Shown: positions 42,317 through 52,773, counted from the stretch's first letter. The stretch: 64,000 nucleotides of DNA from Candidatus Eremiobacterota bacterium (GCA_019240525.1 JAFAYE010000001.1:1709300-1773299), one strand, 5' to 3'. Notes: generated from the sequence alone by a model not told the origin. Program-made: numbers and translations.

Positions 42317-44851
42317 CTATGTCAAGACGCGTGCTAGATAGTGTGCCGTTCGACTTGCTGGGTTACGCGCCACTTCTGCCGGTGGCCCCGCGGCAACCAC
42401 GCGGCCGCCTTCGTCGCCGGCGTCAGGGCCGATATCGATAACCCAATCGCTTCCTGCGACCACACGCATGTCGTGTTCGACCACGATAACTGTGTTTCCC
42501 GACGTAACCAGCCCGTCGAGCTGAACCATGAGGCGCTCGACGTCGATCGGATGCAGGCCGGTTGTCGGCTCGTCCAACACGTACAGGGTATTACCACGGT
42601 GCGTGCGCTGCAGTTCGGTGGCCAACTTGATACGCTGCGCTTCCCCACCTGAAAGTTCGGTGGCAGGCTGACCGAGACGAACATATCCGAGGCCGACCTC
42701 TTCAAGCACTGCCAATGCGCGCGCCACAGCCGGCTCGTCGGCAAAGAACTCTCGGGCCGCACGGACCGTCATGTCCAACACATCGGCGATCGTCTTTCCC
42801 CGGAAAGTTATCTGTAGCGTTTGGGTGTTGTAGCGCGCACCGTGGCACGACGGACACGGTGTGTACACGCTCGCCAAAAACAGCAGCTCCACCATCACGA
42901 AACCTTCACCCTCACACGTCGGGCAGCGCCCCTTAGCGACGTTGAACGAAAAACGTCCCGCATCGTAACGCCGGGCACGTGCCTTCTTTGTTGCGGCGAA
43001 TAGCTTGCGCACGCCGTCGAACAACCCCGTGTACGTTGCTAGATTCGAGCGGGGCGTTCGGCCGATCGGCTTTTGATCGACTTGCACTAGCCGTCTGACG
43101 CGTTCCATTCCCGACGCAATCCGGCCGCCGCTCGACACCGCCGCGTCCCGTTCCAGGCCCTCGACCACATCCTGATCGTCCGCTCCGGCTTGCCTAGACC
43201 GGTCGAGGCGGTCGCCGAGCAGCTCGATCAGCGCTTGGCTTACCAGACTGGATTTGCCCGAACCGGAAACACCGGTGACCGTCGTAAACAAACCCAATGG
43301 AAATGAGACGTCGATGCCGTGCAAGTTATTTCGCGTCACGCCGGTCAGCTGCAGCCACGACTTCGCGACGCGCGGCTTGCGCGATGGAAGAACGCTGTCG
43401 CCAAATAAGTAAGGGCGCGTTTGGGAAAGCCCAACGCGCGCAAGCCCTTTGAGCGGTCCGCTGTAGACGATGCGGCCTCCGGCCTCACCGGCGCCGGGTC
43501 CGACGTCGACGACCCAATCGGCGTGCCTGATGACGTCGAGCTCGTGCTCGACGACGAACAACGAGTTGCCCGATGCCTTGAGTGCGTCGAGCGCACGCAA
43601 CAACGCTTCGGTGTCGGCCGGATGCAAGCCGGCTGAGGGCTCGTCGAGCACGTAGACCACCCCGAACAAATTCGAGCGCACCTGCGTTGCAAGGCGAAGG
43701 CGCTGCAGCTCTCCTGGCGAGAGCGTTGGCGTGCTGCGTTCGATGCTTAGGTATCCCAGGCCCAGATCGATCAAAACCGCCAAGCGCGCTTCGACGTCCT
43801 GGACGATGCGCTGCACCACGAGCGCTTTCTCGGGATGTTCCCGCGCCAGCCTTTTGAGGCTTCGACTCTCCGAGCCGGCGTGGCGCTGTAAGATCACGGC
43901 AAGACGATTGAGCGGAAGGCGCGCCATCTCGGCGATGTCCATTCCGCCAAAGGTCACTTGCAGCGGTTCAGGGCGCAGTCGCTTTCCGTGACAGGCTGTG
44001 CAATCCGCAATCACCAAAAACTGGGAGACCCGGCGTTTCATCAGGGCGCTTTGGGTAGTGGCAAACGTCTGCAACACGTAGCGGCGAGCTCCACTAAACG
44101 TGCCCTGATAGCTCGGCTCTTCTTTACGCTTGAGCGCGCGGCGCGTCTGTGCCGGGGACAACCCGGCGTACACTGGTACGGTGGGCTGCTCTTCGGTAAA
44201 TAGCAGCCAGTCGCGATCTTTTTTTGGCAGCTCGCGCCACGGACGGTCGACGTCGTACCCGAGCGTCACGGCGATATCGCGTAAATTTTGCCCGTGCCAT
44301 GCCGTCGGCCATGCTGCGATCGCCCGCTCGCGGATCGTCAGCGACGGGTCCGGAACCATCGAAGCTTCGGTCGCATCGTAAATGCGACCCAAACCATGAC
44401 AGCGCGGGCACGCTCCGGCCGGCGTGTTGGGCGAAAAACTCTCCGCTTCCAAATGGCTCGCGCCCGGGGGATAATCCCCGGCGCGCGAGTAGAGCATGCG
44501 CAGCAGGTTAGATAGCGTCGTCACGCTGCCGACAGACGAACGCGTTGTCGGCGAACCGCGCTGTTGCTGTAGCGCCACCGCCGGCGGCAACCCGTCAATA
44601 GCATCGACTTCCGGAACGGGCATTTGGTGGAACAGGCGGCGGGCGTACGGAGACACCGACTCGAGATAGCGTCGTTGCGCTTCAGCGTAGATGGTGCTAA
44701 ATGCTAGGGACGACTTACCCGAACCCGATACGCCGGTAAAGACTACCAGTGCATCGCGCGGTATATCGAGCTCGACGTTCTTGAGATTGTGCTGCCGCGC
44801 GCCGCGTACGGCAACGCAGCGCCGAGCGGGATCGCTGTTCCGAACATTCAT
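42317..44851 (-). CDS. UvrA-like ABC ATPase (class II/UvrA2 type)
   Basis: 844 residues, shorter than the ~940 of housekeeping UvrA. Walker A motifs [16 protein letters not shown] (N-terminal) and [15 protein letters not shown] (near residue 530), signatures [12 protein letters not shown] and [12 protein letters not shown], Walker [14 protein letters not shown] and [13 protein letters not shown]. Zinc motifs include [22 protein letters not shown] and CPSCHGARY. The deficit against UvrA would fit loss of the UvrB-interaction region, as in UvrA2/DrrC-type proteins linked to drug or damage tolerance. Binds DNA in the cytoplasm. It is monocistronic and convergent with the MarR region. Confidence 0.87.
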   Translation of the reverse strand: MNVRNSDPARRCVAVRGARQHNLKNVELDIPRDALVVFTGVSGSGKSSLAFSTIYAEAQRRYLESVSPYARRLFHQMPVPEVDAIDGLPPAVALQQQRGSPTTRSSVGSVTTLSNLLRMLYSRAGDYPPGASHLEAESFSPNTPAGACPRCHGLGRIYDATEASMVPDPSLTIRERAIAAWPTAWHGQNLRDIAVTLGYDVDRPWRELPKKDRDWLLFTEEQPTVPVYAGLSPAQTRRALKRKEEPSYQGTFSGARRYVLQTFATTQSALMKRRVSQFLVIADCTACHGKRLRPEPLQVTFGGMDIAEMARLPLNRLAVILQRHAGSESRSLKRLAREHPEKALVVQRIVQDVEARLAVLIDLGLGYLSIERSTPTLSPGELQRLRLATQVRSNLFGVVYVLDEPSAGLHPADTEALLRALDALKASGNSLFVVEHELDVIRHADWVVDVGPGAGEAGGRIVYSGPLKGLARVGLSQTRPYLFGDSVLPSRKPRVAKSWLQLTGVTRNNLHGIDVSFPLGLFTTVTGVSGSGKSSLVSQALIELLGDRLDRSRQAGADDQDVVEGLERDAAVSSGGRIASGMERVRRLVQVDQKPIGRTPRSNLATYTGLFDGVRKLFAATKKARARRYDAGRFSFNVAKGRCPTCEGEGFVMVELLFLASVYTPCPSCHGARYNTQTLQITFRGKTIADVLDMTVRAAREFFADEPAVARALAVLEEVGLGYVRLGQPATELSGGEAQRIKLATELQRTHRGNTLYVLDEPTTGLHPIDVERLMVQLDGLVTSGNTVIVVEHDMRVVAGSDWVIDIGPDAGDEGGRVVAAGPPAEVARNPASRTAHYLARVLT

Positions 44852-44953
44852 CTGCCAACGACCTTCCGAAAAGTAGTAGTTTTACGTATCGACCCAAACG
44901 CGTGCGTGAGGCACACTAGCTGAGAGGCACTCTCTAAATAGGAGCTTTTCGCT

Positions 44954-46234
44954 ATGAATTCCAGGTTCACAGTCTTCGCGCTTGGGTGCGCCTTCGGCAT
45001 AGCCGGCTGCGCGCAGACCGGATTCGCCCCGCCGAGCGCATCGGGGCCGGCTGGTCTCTCGATGTTACCCTCTCGACTACACTCGTCGTTGCTTGGGTCC
45101 CGGCGTGGTCGATCGTCTTCCAGCGATCCGGCAATTTACGAGTTCCAAGGTACGCCCGATGCGGCGAACCCCGAGGTTGGCATCGTTAACATCGGCACTA
45201 CCCTCTACGGTACCACGTACAATGGCGGGGCCAACAACGAAGGAGCCGTCTATTCCGTTACGACGGGCGGGTCGGAGACCGTCATGCATAGTTTTCCGAC
45301 CGGTTCCGGTGACGGATATAATCCTGATGCTACGCTGACGGTCGAAAAAGGCACGCTCTACGGAACCACCTACTATGGCGGCGCCAATGGCGACGGCACG
45401 ATTTTTTCGATGACGCCGTCGGGCACGTACAAAGTTCTCTACAGTTTCGGCGGCAAGCAAAACGACTGCCAATCTCCGGATTCAACCTTCACCTACGTAC
45501 CGAGCAAAGACGCTCTCTACGGTGTGGCATACCGTGGCGGCGCCAACGGCGAAGGCTGCATCTTTAAATACAGTCTGGGCAAGAAGTCGGGCGAGAGCGT
45601 TCTCTATAGCTTTACCGGCGGTTCGAACAGTTCAACGGGCGCGAGCGCGCTCGTGTTCTATAAGGGCGCATTCTACGGGACCACTGGAGACGGCGGCGCC
45701 AATGGCCTCGGCGCGGTCTTCAAGGTCACGCTTACCGGTAACGAAAGCCTCGTCTACTCGTTCCAGGCCGAGCCCGACGGCGCGCATCCGGCGGCGGCCC
45801 TAGTCGTTCTTGGAAATGCGCTCTACGGCACGACCTCTGCGGGTGGACAAGGAGGCTGCGGCGGCTTTGCCGGCTGCGGCGTCATCTTCAAGGTAACGCC
45901 GGGCGGCAAAGAAACGGTGCTCAACCGCTTCACCGACAGCAACTCAACGGTTGACGCGAGCACTCCGCAATCCGCATTAATCGTCGACGGGGGCCTGCTA
46001 TATGGTACGGCGCCCTGTACGGGGCCGCAGTGTTCCAGTGTGCTCTATTCCGAAAGCCCGTCGGGCGGCCCAAATAACATCGTCTTCGATTTCATATCAA
46101 CGGCCTCGATGCCGACCGGATATCCGCTCAATGCGTTCTACGGATCGCCCTTACTGCTTCAGAACACGTTCTATGGTACCAGCGCCGATTCAGCGCGCAC
46201 CGGTTCCGGCACGGTTTGGGAGGTTCCGAAATAG
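44954..46234 (+). CDS. Gloeo_Verruco-repeat beta-propeller lipoprotein (second gene)
   Basis: 426 residues; AGGAG precedes the ATG. Signal MNSRFTVFALGCAFGIAGCA with a lipobox. Seven repeats with the L-Y-G-T-T-x-x-G-G core (TLYGTTYNGGANNEGAVYSV; TLYGTTYYGGANGDGTIFSM; AFYGTTGDGGANGLGAVFKV, and so on), again one 7-bladed propeller. Distant in sequence from the 35.8-kb gene, so not a recent duplicate. Expected at the outer membrane or outside. No enzymatic residues recognised. Confidence 0.85.
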   Translation: MNSRFTVFALGCAFGIAGCAQTGFAPPSASGPAGLSMLPSRLHSSLLGSRRGRSSSSDPAIYEFQGTPDAANPEVGIVNIGTTLYGTTYNGGANNEGAVYSVTTGGSETVMHSFPTGSGDGYNPDATLTVEKGTLYGTTYYGGANGDGTIFSMTPSGTYKVLYSFGGKQNDCQSPDSTFTYVPSKDALYGVAYRGGANGEGCIFKYSLGKKSGESVLYSFTGGSNSSTGASALVFYKGAFYGTTGDGGANGLGAVFKVTLTGNESLVYSFQAEPDGAHPAAALVVLGNALYGTTSAGGQGGCGGFAGCGVIFKVTPGGKETVLNRFTDSNSTVDASTPQSALIVDGGLLYGTAPCTGPQCSSVLYSESPSGGPNNIVFDFISTASMPTGYPLNAFYGSPLLLQNTFYGTSADSARTGSGTVWEVPK

Positions 46235-46237
46235 CGG

Positions 46238-49006
46238 TTACGCCGTGAAATGCTGCGATCGCGTAAGCACTCGCCCGAGTTGCACGCGCGATCGCAGATT
46301 CAATTTTCGCAATGCCGACGATACGTGCTTCTCCGCGGTACGGGGACTGATGTGTAAGATTTGTGCGATTTCTTCGTTCGAATGGCCCGACGAGACGAGC
46401 TGCGCGACCTCCATCTCTCGTGACGACAGCGCGGAGGAGGAGACGCCAAATGTTTCGCTTTCGAGTCGCCGTGAATCCCGACTCGAGCCCAACGATCGAT
46501 ACGTCTCCAGCGCCCGTCCCGATTCGCCGCCGAGCTCGTAGCTGCGCGCCGCAAACCACCGCCAGCCGATTCCCTCGAACGCAGCGCCCGCGCCCAGCGC
46601 GGAGGTGCGGACGTCGACCTTCACGATTCCTCGCTTCGCGGCAAACGCATCGAAGAGCCCGCGAACGGCCGCATTGACCGGATCCTGTGGGCGCGCCGCG
46701 GCGAGCAGCTGTTGGCGCATCTTGCGCACGTCATCGGCATTACCGAATTGCGCCGCGGCGAGATAGGCGAACATGAACCGGTGCGGCCCCGGAAGGACGG
46801 CAGCGATTTGCGAAATCCATGCCGCGCTCTCCTGCACTTCACCGCGCAGGCCCAATACCCACGCATAGGGGCCGCCGAGCAAACCGATGGCAAGTTTCAT
46901 CCCATGGTTGACGCCGTACCGCAGAAAGGACTCGGCATCGTCTCTGCGCATTCTCGTCTCGTCGCCGGAGCAAATTCCCAGGGCGAAGCTTGCGCTCTTC
47001 ACGTGAACTTGGATCGCGTATGCCTGATCCGATACGCTGCTGGCCGCCTCCAACAGCGCCGCAGCGGTGGCGAAGTCGCCGCGCAGCGTATGTTCGAAAG
47101 AGGATACCGCAAGAGGCAACGGCAGCGGAGATTTACCGTCGCGTTGAACGAGCAATGCGGCAGTGAGATGCTCTCGGGCGCATTCGATTTCGCCTAAAGC
47201 GATCGCATCGAGCGCCGCTTGGGTGTGCGCGTGGCGCAGGCTCGCGCCGTCGTCGGCGATTCGGCGCGCGGATTCCACCGCCGCGACCGCATTGCGGCGC
47301 CAGAGGTCTATTTCTCCGCGCATTGCCGCGACCTTGGAACGCGTCTGATAAACATTCGTGGCCACGAAAGGATGCGCGATCGTTTCTGGCAGTTCGTCGG
47401 CAAATGTCCGTGCCGATTCGAAGTCCAACGAGGCGACGCAGTTGTACGCAATGCGCGCGCGCAGCAAGTTTAACGCGTCTGATCCCAACTTGGGTTCGAG
47501 CGTCTCGACGGCGTACCGGTAGACGGTAGTTGCCGCCTCCGGATTGCCGGAGTTATACAATTGCGCTCCGAGCGCGGACGCATTCTTTGCAAATCCGTCG
47601 AAGTCATCGCAACGCAAGTACAAGTCGGCCGCATGTCGCAAGTGTTCGATCCCAGCAGCGAGTTGGTTGAGTGCTCCTAATGCGACGCCAAGTTTATGTT
47701 CGAGATCGGCAGGAGCGTCCCGACGGACCCCAAGGGCACGTTCGTAGTAAAGTATTGCGTCGGCGAACGCGCCAATCGCCGCTGCCTGGTCGCCGGCGAG
47801 TTCGTCGTACGCGGCGGCGCGTTGCAACTCGCCCGCCCGGCGCCAATGGTGCGCCAGTTCCGCGCTCATGGCGTTACGATCGGATCTGCTCTCGAGCTCG
47901 AGGGCGATGGCTTCGTGCAGCGGACGTGCGCGCTCGGCAATGAGTTCGCCGTACAACACCTCTTGCGTCAACGCATGCCGGAACGCAACTTCGCCGCGGG
48001 CGCCGGCCTCGTCGTAAACCAGCGACAGCCCGCGCGCCCGCTCCAGTGCGCCAAGTACCGCTTCTCGGTCGCCGTCGCTTAATGCAATCAGTCGGTGGAC
48101 CGAAAAATGCTCGCCGAGAACGGCCGCAAGCGATAAGATCTGGCGATCCCCTTGAGAAAGCCGAGCGGCGCGCGCCAGCACCGCGCCGCGAATCGAGAGC
48201 GGCAGGATCTCTCCGCAAGAACCGGTGTAGCCGTCAAGCGCGCTTTTGAGAAGCTCCTCGGCGAAGAACGGATTACCCTGACTGCGCCGCGCGATATCCG
48301 CAATCGTCGCGGACGAAAGCGAACCGTTCTGCGGGAGCCCTTGTTCGATGAGTGCGCTGGTTGCGCGTTCACTGAGTCTCGCTAGGGTTATGCTCGAGAC
48401 GGCGTTTCTCGAGAGCAGGGCCGCGAACTCCGCCAAGGCGGGATGGCCGGCGCCGATCTCGTCGGAACGATACGTCGCAACAATGAGCATCCGACGTCTC
48501 TCAATTCGCTCGGCGGCATACGCGAGAAACGCTAACGTCGAACGGTCGGCCCAATGAATGTCTTCGATGAGCAAGACGGCCGTAAGGCGTGATGCACAAC
48601 GCGCAAAAGCGGCGTCCACGGACTCAAAAAGGGAACAGCCAGCTGGGGAAGGCGCAATGGTATCGGCCCTCTGTTCGAACATCAGTCGTTCGATCAATGA
48701 TCGCACCGCGGCGTCCCGGGGCGCATCGACGTGCCGTTCGAGCTGCAGTAGAACATCGTGTAGCGGGCCTAGAGGCGTTTGTACGAACTCAACACAGCGC
48801 GATTGTACGAGCACCGCGCGGCCGCTCGAAACGCCTGCGGTAAAGTGTCGCAGAAGTCGCGATTTTCCGATACCGGCTTCGCCCGCGACGAGCACGATGC
48901 GTCCGTGCCCTTCGGCGGCCTTGCGACGATGTGCGTTGAGCTCCTCGGCCTCACGTTCACGTCCGATGAGCTCGGTGCGTGAAGAACGTGCGGTCACGAA
49001 CCCCAT
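46238..49006 (-). CDS. LuxR-family ATPase regulator (LAL/MalT type)
   Basis: 922 residues from ATG 49006; the longer frame to 49213 would overlap the upstream gene. Begins TARSSRTELIGREREAEELN, Walker A VLVAGEAGIGKSRLL near residue 45, Walker B-like TAVLLIEDIHWADRS, a long alpha-helical TPR-like middle and a C-terminal GerE HTH (SSREMEVAQLVSSGHSNEEI, then AQILHISPRTAEKH). LAL proteins are ATP-dependent activators that sense an inducer through the middle region. Convergent with the propeller lipoprotein gene, 3 bp apart, and 7 bp downstream of the barrel-protein gene, so possibly co-transcribed with it. Confidence 0.85.
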   Translation of the reverse strand: MGFVTARSSRTELIGREREAEELNAHRRKAAEGHGRIVLVAGEAGIGKSRLLRHFTAGVSSGRAVLVQSRCVEFVQTPLGPLHDVLLQLERHVDAPRDAAVRSLIERLMFEQRADTIAPSPAGCSLFESVDAAFARCASRLTAVLLIEDIHWADRSTLAFLAYAAERIERRRMLIVATYRSDEIGAGHPALAEFAALLSRNAVSSITLARLSERATSALIEQGLPQNGSLSSATIADIARRSQGNPFFAEELLKSALDGYTGSCGEILPLSIRGAVLARAARLSQGDRQILSLAAVLGEHFSVHRLIALSDGDREAVLGALERARGLSLVYDEAGARGEVAFRHALTQEVLYGELIAERARPLHEAIALELESRSDRNAMSAELAHHWRRAGELQRAAAYDELAGDQAAAIGAFADAILYYERALGVRRDAPADLEHKLGVALGALNQLAAGIEHLRHAADLYLRCDDFDGFAKNASALGAQLYNSGNPEAATTVYRYAVETLEPKLGSDALNLLRARIAYNCVASLDFESARTFADELPETIAHPFVATNVYQTRSKVAAMRGEIDLWRRNAVAAVESARRIADDGASLRHAHTQAALDAIALGEIECAREHLTAALLVQRDGKSPLPLPLAVSSFEHTLRGDFATAAALLEAASSVSDQAYAIQVHVKSASFALGICSGDETRMRRDDAESFLRYGVNHGMKLAIGLLGGPYAWVLGLRGEVQESAAWISQIAAVLPGPHRFMFAYLAAAQFGNADDVRKMRQQLLAAARPQDPVNAAVRGLFDAFAAKRGIVKVDVRTSALGAGAAFEGIGWRWFAARSYELGGESGRALETYRSLGSSRDSRRLESETFGVSSSALSSREMEVAQLVSSGHSNEEIAQILHISPRTAEKHVSSALRKLNLRSRVQLGRVLTRSQHFTA

Positions 49007-49013
49007 GACGGCG

Positions 49014-49763
49014 CTATTTTCCTGCCTCAGAGCCCAGCCGGAACTCATATGCGCCGTACACATGCAAACCCCGTTGGCCGAGCACCGACGTTCCAACAGA
49101 TAACACGACTGAATGGACGTCCGAGAAATCGTCGTTAATGCCAACTCCGGCACTAACGCTCCCCTTTCCAATCGCGGCCTCGGTCGTATTCCCATACATC
49201 TCAAACCCGGCATTGATTACTTTTGAGAATTGGCGCGTAACTGCAATCCCCCCACTCCAGAAATTCCTGTTGCCGAAACCCGGGTTTCGCTCCCAGCCCC
49301 CACCCCCGAACACGCTCGTACGCCCCGTCGTCTTCTGAGCCCAAATTGGTAACAACAGTTTCGTGTAGTCGCCGTTGCCCGTCGGCATTTCGATGGAAGG
49401 ATAGAATGCGACTTGCGGGCGCGAATCCGTTTCCTGCAAAAAGCGATATTTGAGGCCAACCTCGAAGTCGCCAGCCGACCAATGAGACACCTCACCTGGG
49501 CCGTTCATAAATGAGAACGGCATAGAAAACGAAAATTGCACGCTTGGCAGCAGGCCGTAATTAAATTCCGCAAACGGCGCATCCGCCTGAGTGCCGTTTT
49601 GCGCGTTTTCATCTTGCACGCCGGTGTAAATCTCCCAGCCTCGATAGCTTGTAGGTACGGGGTCGTCGGTTTGGTAGGGCGGCCCAGCCATTGACGGTAC
49701 CGAAAATCCGAAGGATAGGAACAGAGCGATGCCGACCGTTCGGAATACTTTCCTAGACATCAA
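49014..49763 (-). CDS. Outer-membrane beta-barrel protein, porin-like
   Basis: 249 residues with a signal peptide (MMSRKVFRTVGIALFLSFGF, cleavage after SMA). The mature part is full of alternating beta strands with aromatic girdles (FNYGLLPSVQFSFSMPFSFM; FEVGLKYRFLQE; GGIAVTRQFSKVINAGFEMY) and ends in LHVYGAYEFRLG. It resembles the transporter/phenol-pathway MetA-like outer-membrane family in style. Predicted 10-12 stranded barrel. Followed 7 bp later by the LuxR-type regulator. Confidence 0.7.
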   Translation of the reverse strand: MMSRKVFRTVGIALFLSFGFSVPSMAGPPYQTDDPVPTSYRGWEIYTGVQDENAQNGTQADAPFAEFNYGLLPSVQFSFSMPFSFMNGPGEVSHWSAGDFEVGLKYRFLQETDSRPQVAFYPSIEMPTGNGDYTKLLLPIWAQKTTGRTSVFGGGGWERNPGFGNRNFWSGGIAVTRQFSKVINAGFEMYGNTTEAAIGKGSVSAGVGINDDFSDVHSVVLSVGTSVLGQRGLHVYGAYEFRLGSEAGK

Positions 49764-49888
49764 GACAAAAGCCGATCCATCTCTTCGAGGAAGGCTTGGC
49801 GGCGCGTCCTTTTCGCGTATCGCTCGAATTCGGTAGTCGAAAACGACATCGATTTCATTGCGAATATTGTATCACGCGCAGGAAGCCC

Positions 49889-50572
49889 TTATAGTGGTGT
49901 TCGTTCTCCCCGTGGGGCGATCGCCAACCAGCAGGCGGTGAGGATCTCGCCTAGCTCAAACGGAATGGCCAGGGTTCCAACGCTCGACGCGTACTGCGGC
50001 GCGAGGAACCCGGCAAGCACCACAGCGAGCCATGCAAAGCCATTGAGGATCAGCCACACACTGAGGAATCGCGGCACCACGCGCGATTTCCAAACTAATA
50101 TGCCGAGCGGGAAAAGCCACAGGCCTGCGAACACGAAGCTCGCAAGCAGTTGAATGTGATGAAAGCGGATGAACGCCATCACAAGCGCACTCCGTTGCCC
50201 CTCAGGGAATGCGGCGAGAACGCTCGTATCAGTCGCGAAGAACAGTGCGCCAGCGTAATTAGCGGCGTTGACGAAATAGAGCGGCACTTGCATATATGCG
50301 CCCAACACCAGCATCAACAAGGCCGTAAACGGATCAACGTTTTCGAGAGCCCGGTAAAGCGCGAGCACGACGGCAAGCCACAAGACTCCTAGGAGTAGAT
50401 CACCGGCGATCGCTACATGGAAAAATGAGGCGTTGGCAGCGATGTTGTGCGCGGTTGCGACGGCGTCTCCATCTGCGATGAACCGGTCGGGAAGGTAACG
50501 CAAAAAGTACCATCCGACCACAACGGAGAGCAGATAGAGTACCCCGGCGATCCTGGCGGACCGGCTCCTCAT
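49889..50572 (-). CDS. DUF4386 family membrane protein
   Basis: 227 residues with six to seven transmembrane helices. ARIAGVLYLLSVVVGWYFLR at the start, then FFHVAIAGDLLLGVLWLAVV, the central HHIQLLASFVFAGLWLFPLG and near the end ILNGFAWLAVVLAGF match DUF4386, an inner-membrane family of unknown function frequent in soil bacteria. Single gene. Confidence 0.8.
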   Translation of the reverse strand: MRSRSARIAGVLYLLSVVVGWYFLRYLPDRFIADGDAVATAHNIAANASFFHVAIAGDLLLGVLWLAVVLALYRALENVDPFTALLMLVLGAYMQVPLYFVNAANYAGALFFATDTSVLAAFPEGQRSALVMAFIRFHHIQLLASFVFAGLWLFPLGILVWKSRVVPRFLSVWLILNGFAWLAVVLAGFLAPQYASSVGTLAIPFELGEILTACWLAIAPRGERTPL

Positions 50573-50679
50573 GTTCCTTACTAGAGCGCTCTACCAGGCA
50601 ATGTTTCGCGTTCCATGGCCGATCGCCGTGAGAATGGTGAGCTGCGGGGGTCCTTGCGCGTCCTGGCGAAAAAAGAATT

Positions 50680-50793
50680 ATGCGTAGCGTCTGCGCAACT
50701 TTTGCTCTCTGCCTAGCATTGGTTATCGCCATTCCCGGTTGCGCCGGCAACATGGTCGACATCTTTCCGGCCGTCGCTCCGCCGTCGCACTGA
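50680..50793 (+). CDS. Very small lipoprotein (37 aa)
   Basis: ATG 50680 to TGA 50791-50793. MRSVCATFALCLALVIAIPG is followed by Cys (lipobox IPGCAG), and the mature peptide is only 17 residues (NMVDIFPAVAPPSH at the end). Comparable to entericidin-like or pilotin-like mini-lipoproteins in design. It lies 11 nt upstream of the DUF5069 gene. Confidence 0.5.
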   Translation: MRSVCATFALCLALVIAIPGCAGNMVDIFPAVAPPSH

Positions 50794-50804
50794 CAGGCCC
50801 CGCC

Positions 50805-51230
50805 GTGAAGCCCATTCCGCCTCGGTGGAACGTCGAGGTCGACGGAATCCGCTGGTTGCCGCGGATGATCGAGAAAGCGCGCATGAGTCAACGTGGCACG
50901 CTAGGCGCCTATCTCATCGGCCACTCACCAGTCGATGCCGCGTTACTCAAAATGTTGAATATCTCCACCGGCGAATTCGTATCGCTCGTTCGCAGAGAGC
51001 CGGATGACCTCAGCGTGCTCGCCGCTTTGCGCGCGCGTGGCTTCGATGAGGGGCGAGTCCGCCGGTGGTCGGAAAGCTTTCCCCGTCGTTATGCGTTCTA
51101 TATCGCGCTTTGGGATCTCGACGAGGGCTACACGCGGGAAAAATCATGGCAACGGCCACTTATCGCGGGCTTCCACAAGATCGAGGAGCCGCTAATGCAA
51201 GCCTTCCGCCGCATTCGGCGCGTCCCTTAG
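50805..51230 (+). CDS. DUF5069 domain protein
   Basis: 141 residues from GTG 50805; longer frames upstream overlap the mini-lipoprotein gene and lack protein character. Typical start PPRWNVEVDGIRWLPRMIEK followed by ARMSQRGTLGAYLIGHSPVD and the DUF5069 core. Soluble, function unknown. Probably translationally linked to the mini-lipoprotein. Confidence 0.75.
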   Translation: MKPIPPRWNVEVDGIRWLPRMIEKARMSQRGTLGAYLIGHSPVDAALLKMLNISTGEFVSLVRREPDDLSVLAALRARGFDEGRVRRWSESFPRRYAFYIALWDLDEGYTREKSWQRPLIAGFHKIEEPLMQAFRRIRRVP

Positions 51231-51372
51231 TGCGCGTTCCAATGTTCGCTCAAGCGCGCGGAAGCGAATTGCAGGCGCAAACCGATCTGAACAAAGCCGT
51301 AAATCAGACGGGCCGACAGCGTGGATGCCGCGGCCCGTTCGATTTGCTCAAGACGCTCGGTGTGGTCTTGAA

Positions 51373-52773
51373 TCAGTGTTTGCTTGCTGAAACCGCTGCC
51401 CCGCGCCAACGGTCGTGCGAGGGAAGGCCGTAGACGCAGAGCTGACACGAACCATTCGCCGATGCACCGTAGACGGTACCGTTGAGCACAACGGGTGGCG
51501 GATTGACCGTGCCGTTGTTATCTTGAGTATCGGCCCACAAGACCTTTCCGGAGGTGGCGTCGTACGCCGTCAGGAAGGCATTGCCGCCGCTTACTGGCGC
51601 CCCTCCGTTATGATAGACGACGCCGTTGGCGACGCTCGGCGGGCTGCCGTTTGTTCGGAAACTCTGCGACCACACCGCCTTACCGTTCTTGGCATTGAGG
51701 CGATAGAGAACGTCGTCCGTACCGCTGTCGTAGAGTGCGCCCGCCGCAAAAGCCACCGGCCACGACGGCCCTTGATAACCCTGCTCCACCGGTCCCTGCC
51801 AGATTTGATTGCCCGACGTCGCATTGAGCGCGATGACTTGTCCCGTACTGCTATCCCAGAAGATCATGTGCTCGTAAAGCACTCCCTTGTTGTAGGTGAA
51901 CGCGGGGGTGACTTCGCACGGCTGGCAACTCTGAGGATATGCAACCGACCATACGAGCGCACCGGTGCTTTGGTTCAAGGCGCACACGCCGGCGTCGTTG
52001 TTGCTGCTGAAACTGCAGTTATAGTAGACTAGCCCCTTGCCGACGGCGGGAGCCGACCCCTGTCCAGCGGCATAGTACCCATTGTAGCCCCAGATCGTTT
52101 GCCCCGTCTTTGCGTTTATCGCGAACATCCCATGGAAACCACACTGACCCCAAGGCGCGTAGATGACGCCGCTGTCGTAAACATAGGGGTCGGCAAGAGC
52201 GGAGCCACCGCATGAATAGCCGTGCGCGACTTTCCAGACAAGCGTTCCGCTCGTCTCCGAAAGTGCGCAGATACCCGCGCCGTTATCGTTTGTGTCGGCG
52301 CACGGGACGAAGACCAGCCCGTAGGCGGTAGCCAACGTTGGCTGGTTCACTGAGGCGCCGAGATTGGCGACGCTCCAGATCTTCTGATGCGTGGTGCCGC
52401 TGACTGCATCGATCGAGTAATCTCCTCGAAGCACAAAAACATTGCCTTTGTCGACCGCAAACGCCAGAATGTTTGTGCCGGGGGTATCATAGCCCCAGAG
52501 CTCTTTGAGTCCGTTGACGTTCGACGCGGAAAGCGTCTTTTCGGCAGGATTGAATCCCGTATGGGCGGCGTTGAAGTATGTTTCCGCCCACGAGGCACTT
52601 TTCGCGTTGTCGGTTTGTGATCGAAGAACGAGCGCGCTGTCGAGCGCGCTCAGCCCACTGAGTTGAAGTTGCGAGCCGCTTTGCGGCAATGGCGACGCCG
52701 ATTGCATCCCACCAGAGCAGGCGGCGAGGCCGGACGATAAGAGGAGAGTGAGAGCAAGTTCGTACCGTTTCAT
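51373..52773 (-). CDS. PQQ-like beta-propeller lipoprotein
   Basis: 466 residues. Signal MKRYELALTLLLSSGLAACS with a lipobox. Blades carry the PQQ_2/quinoprotein-like pattern (GTTHQKIWSVANLGA; AISVIYAPWG-type joints; INAKTGQTIWGYNGYYAAGQ; LNATSGNQIWQGPVEQGYQG; YDATSGKVLWADTQDNNG). The A/G-x-T-G-x-x-x-W motif is repeated about six to seven times. Proteins of this type may bind quinones or act as assembly scaffolds (BamB-like). No clear quinone-site residues can be assigned by eye. Confidence 0.82.
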   Translation of the reverse strand: MKRYELALTLLLSSGLAACSGGMQSASPLPQSGSQLQLSGLSALDSALVLRSQTDNAKSASWAETYFNAAHTGFNPAEKTLSASNVNGLKELWGYDTPGTNILAFAVDKGNVFVLRGDYSIDAVSGTTHQKIWSVANLGASVNQPTLATAYGLVFVPCADTNDNGAGICALSETSGTLVWKVAHGYSCGGSALADPYVYDSGVIYAPWGQCGFHGMFAINAKTGQTIWGYNGYYAAGQGSAPAVGKGLVYYNCSFSSNNDAGVCALNQSTGALVWSVAYPQSCQPCEVTPAFTYNKGVLYEHMIFWDSSTGQVIALNATSGNQIWQGPVEQGYQGPSWPVAFAAGALYDSGTDDVLYRLNAKNGKAVWSQSFRTNGSPPSVANGVVYHNGGAPVSGGNAFLTAYDATSGKVLWADTQDNNGTVNPPPVVLNGTVYGASANGSCQLCVYGLPSHDRWRGAAVSASKH

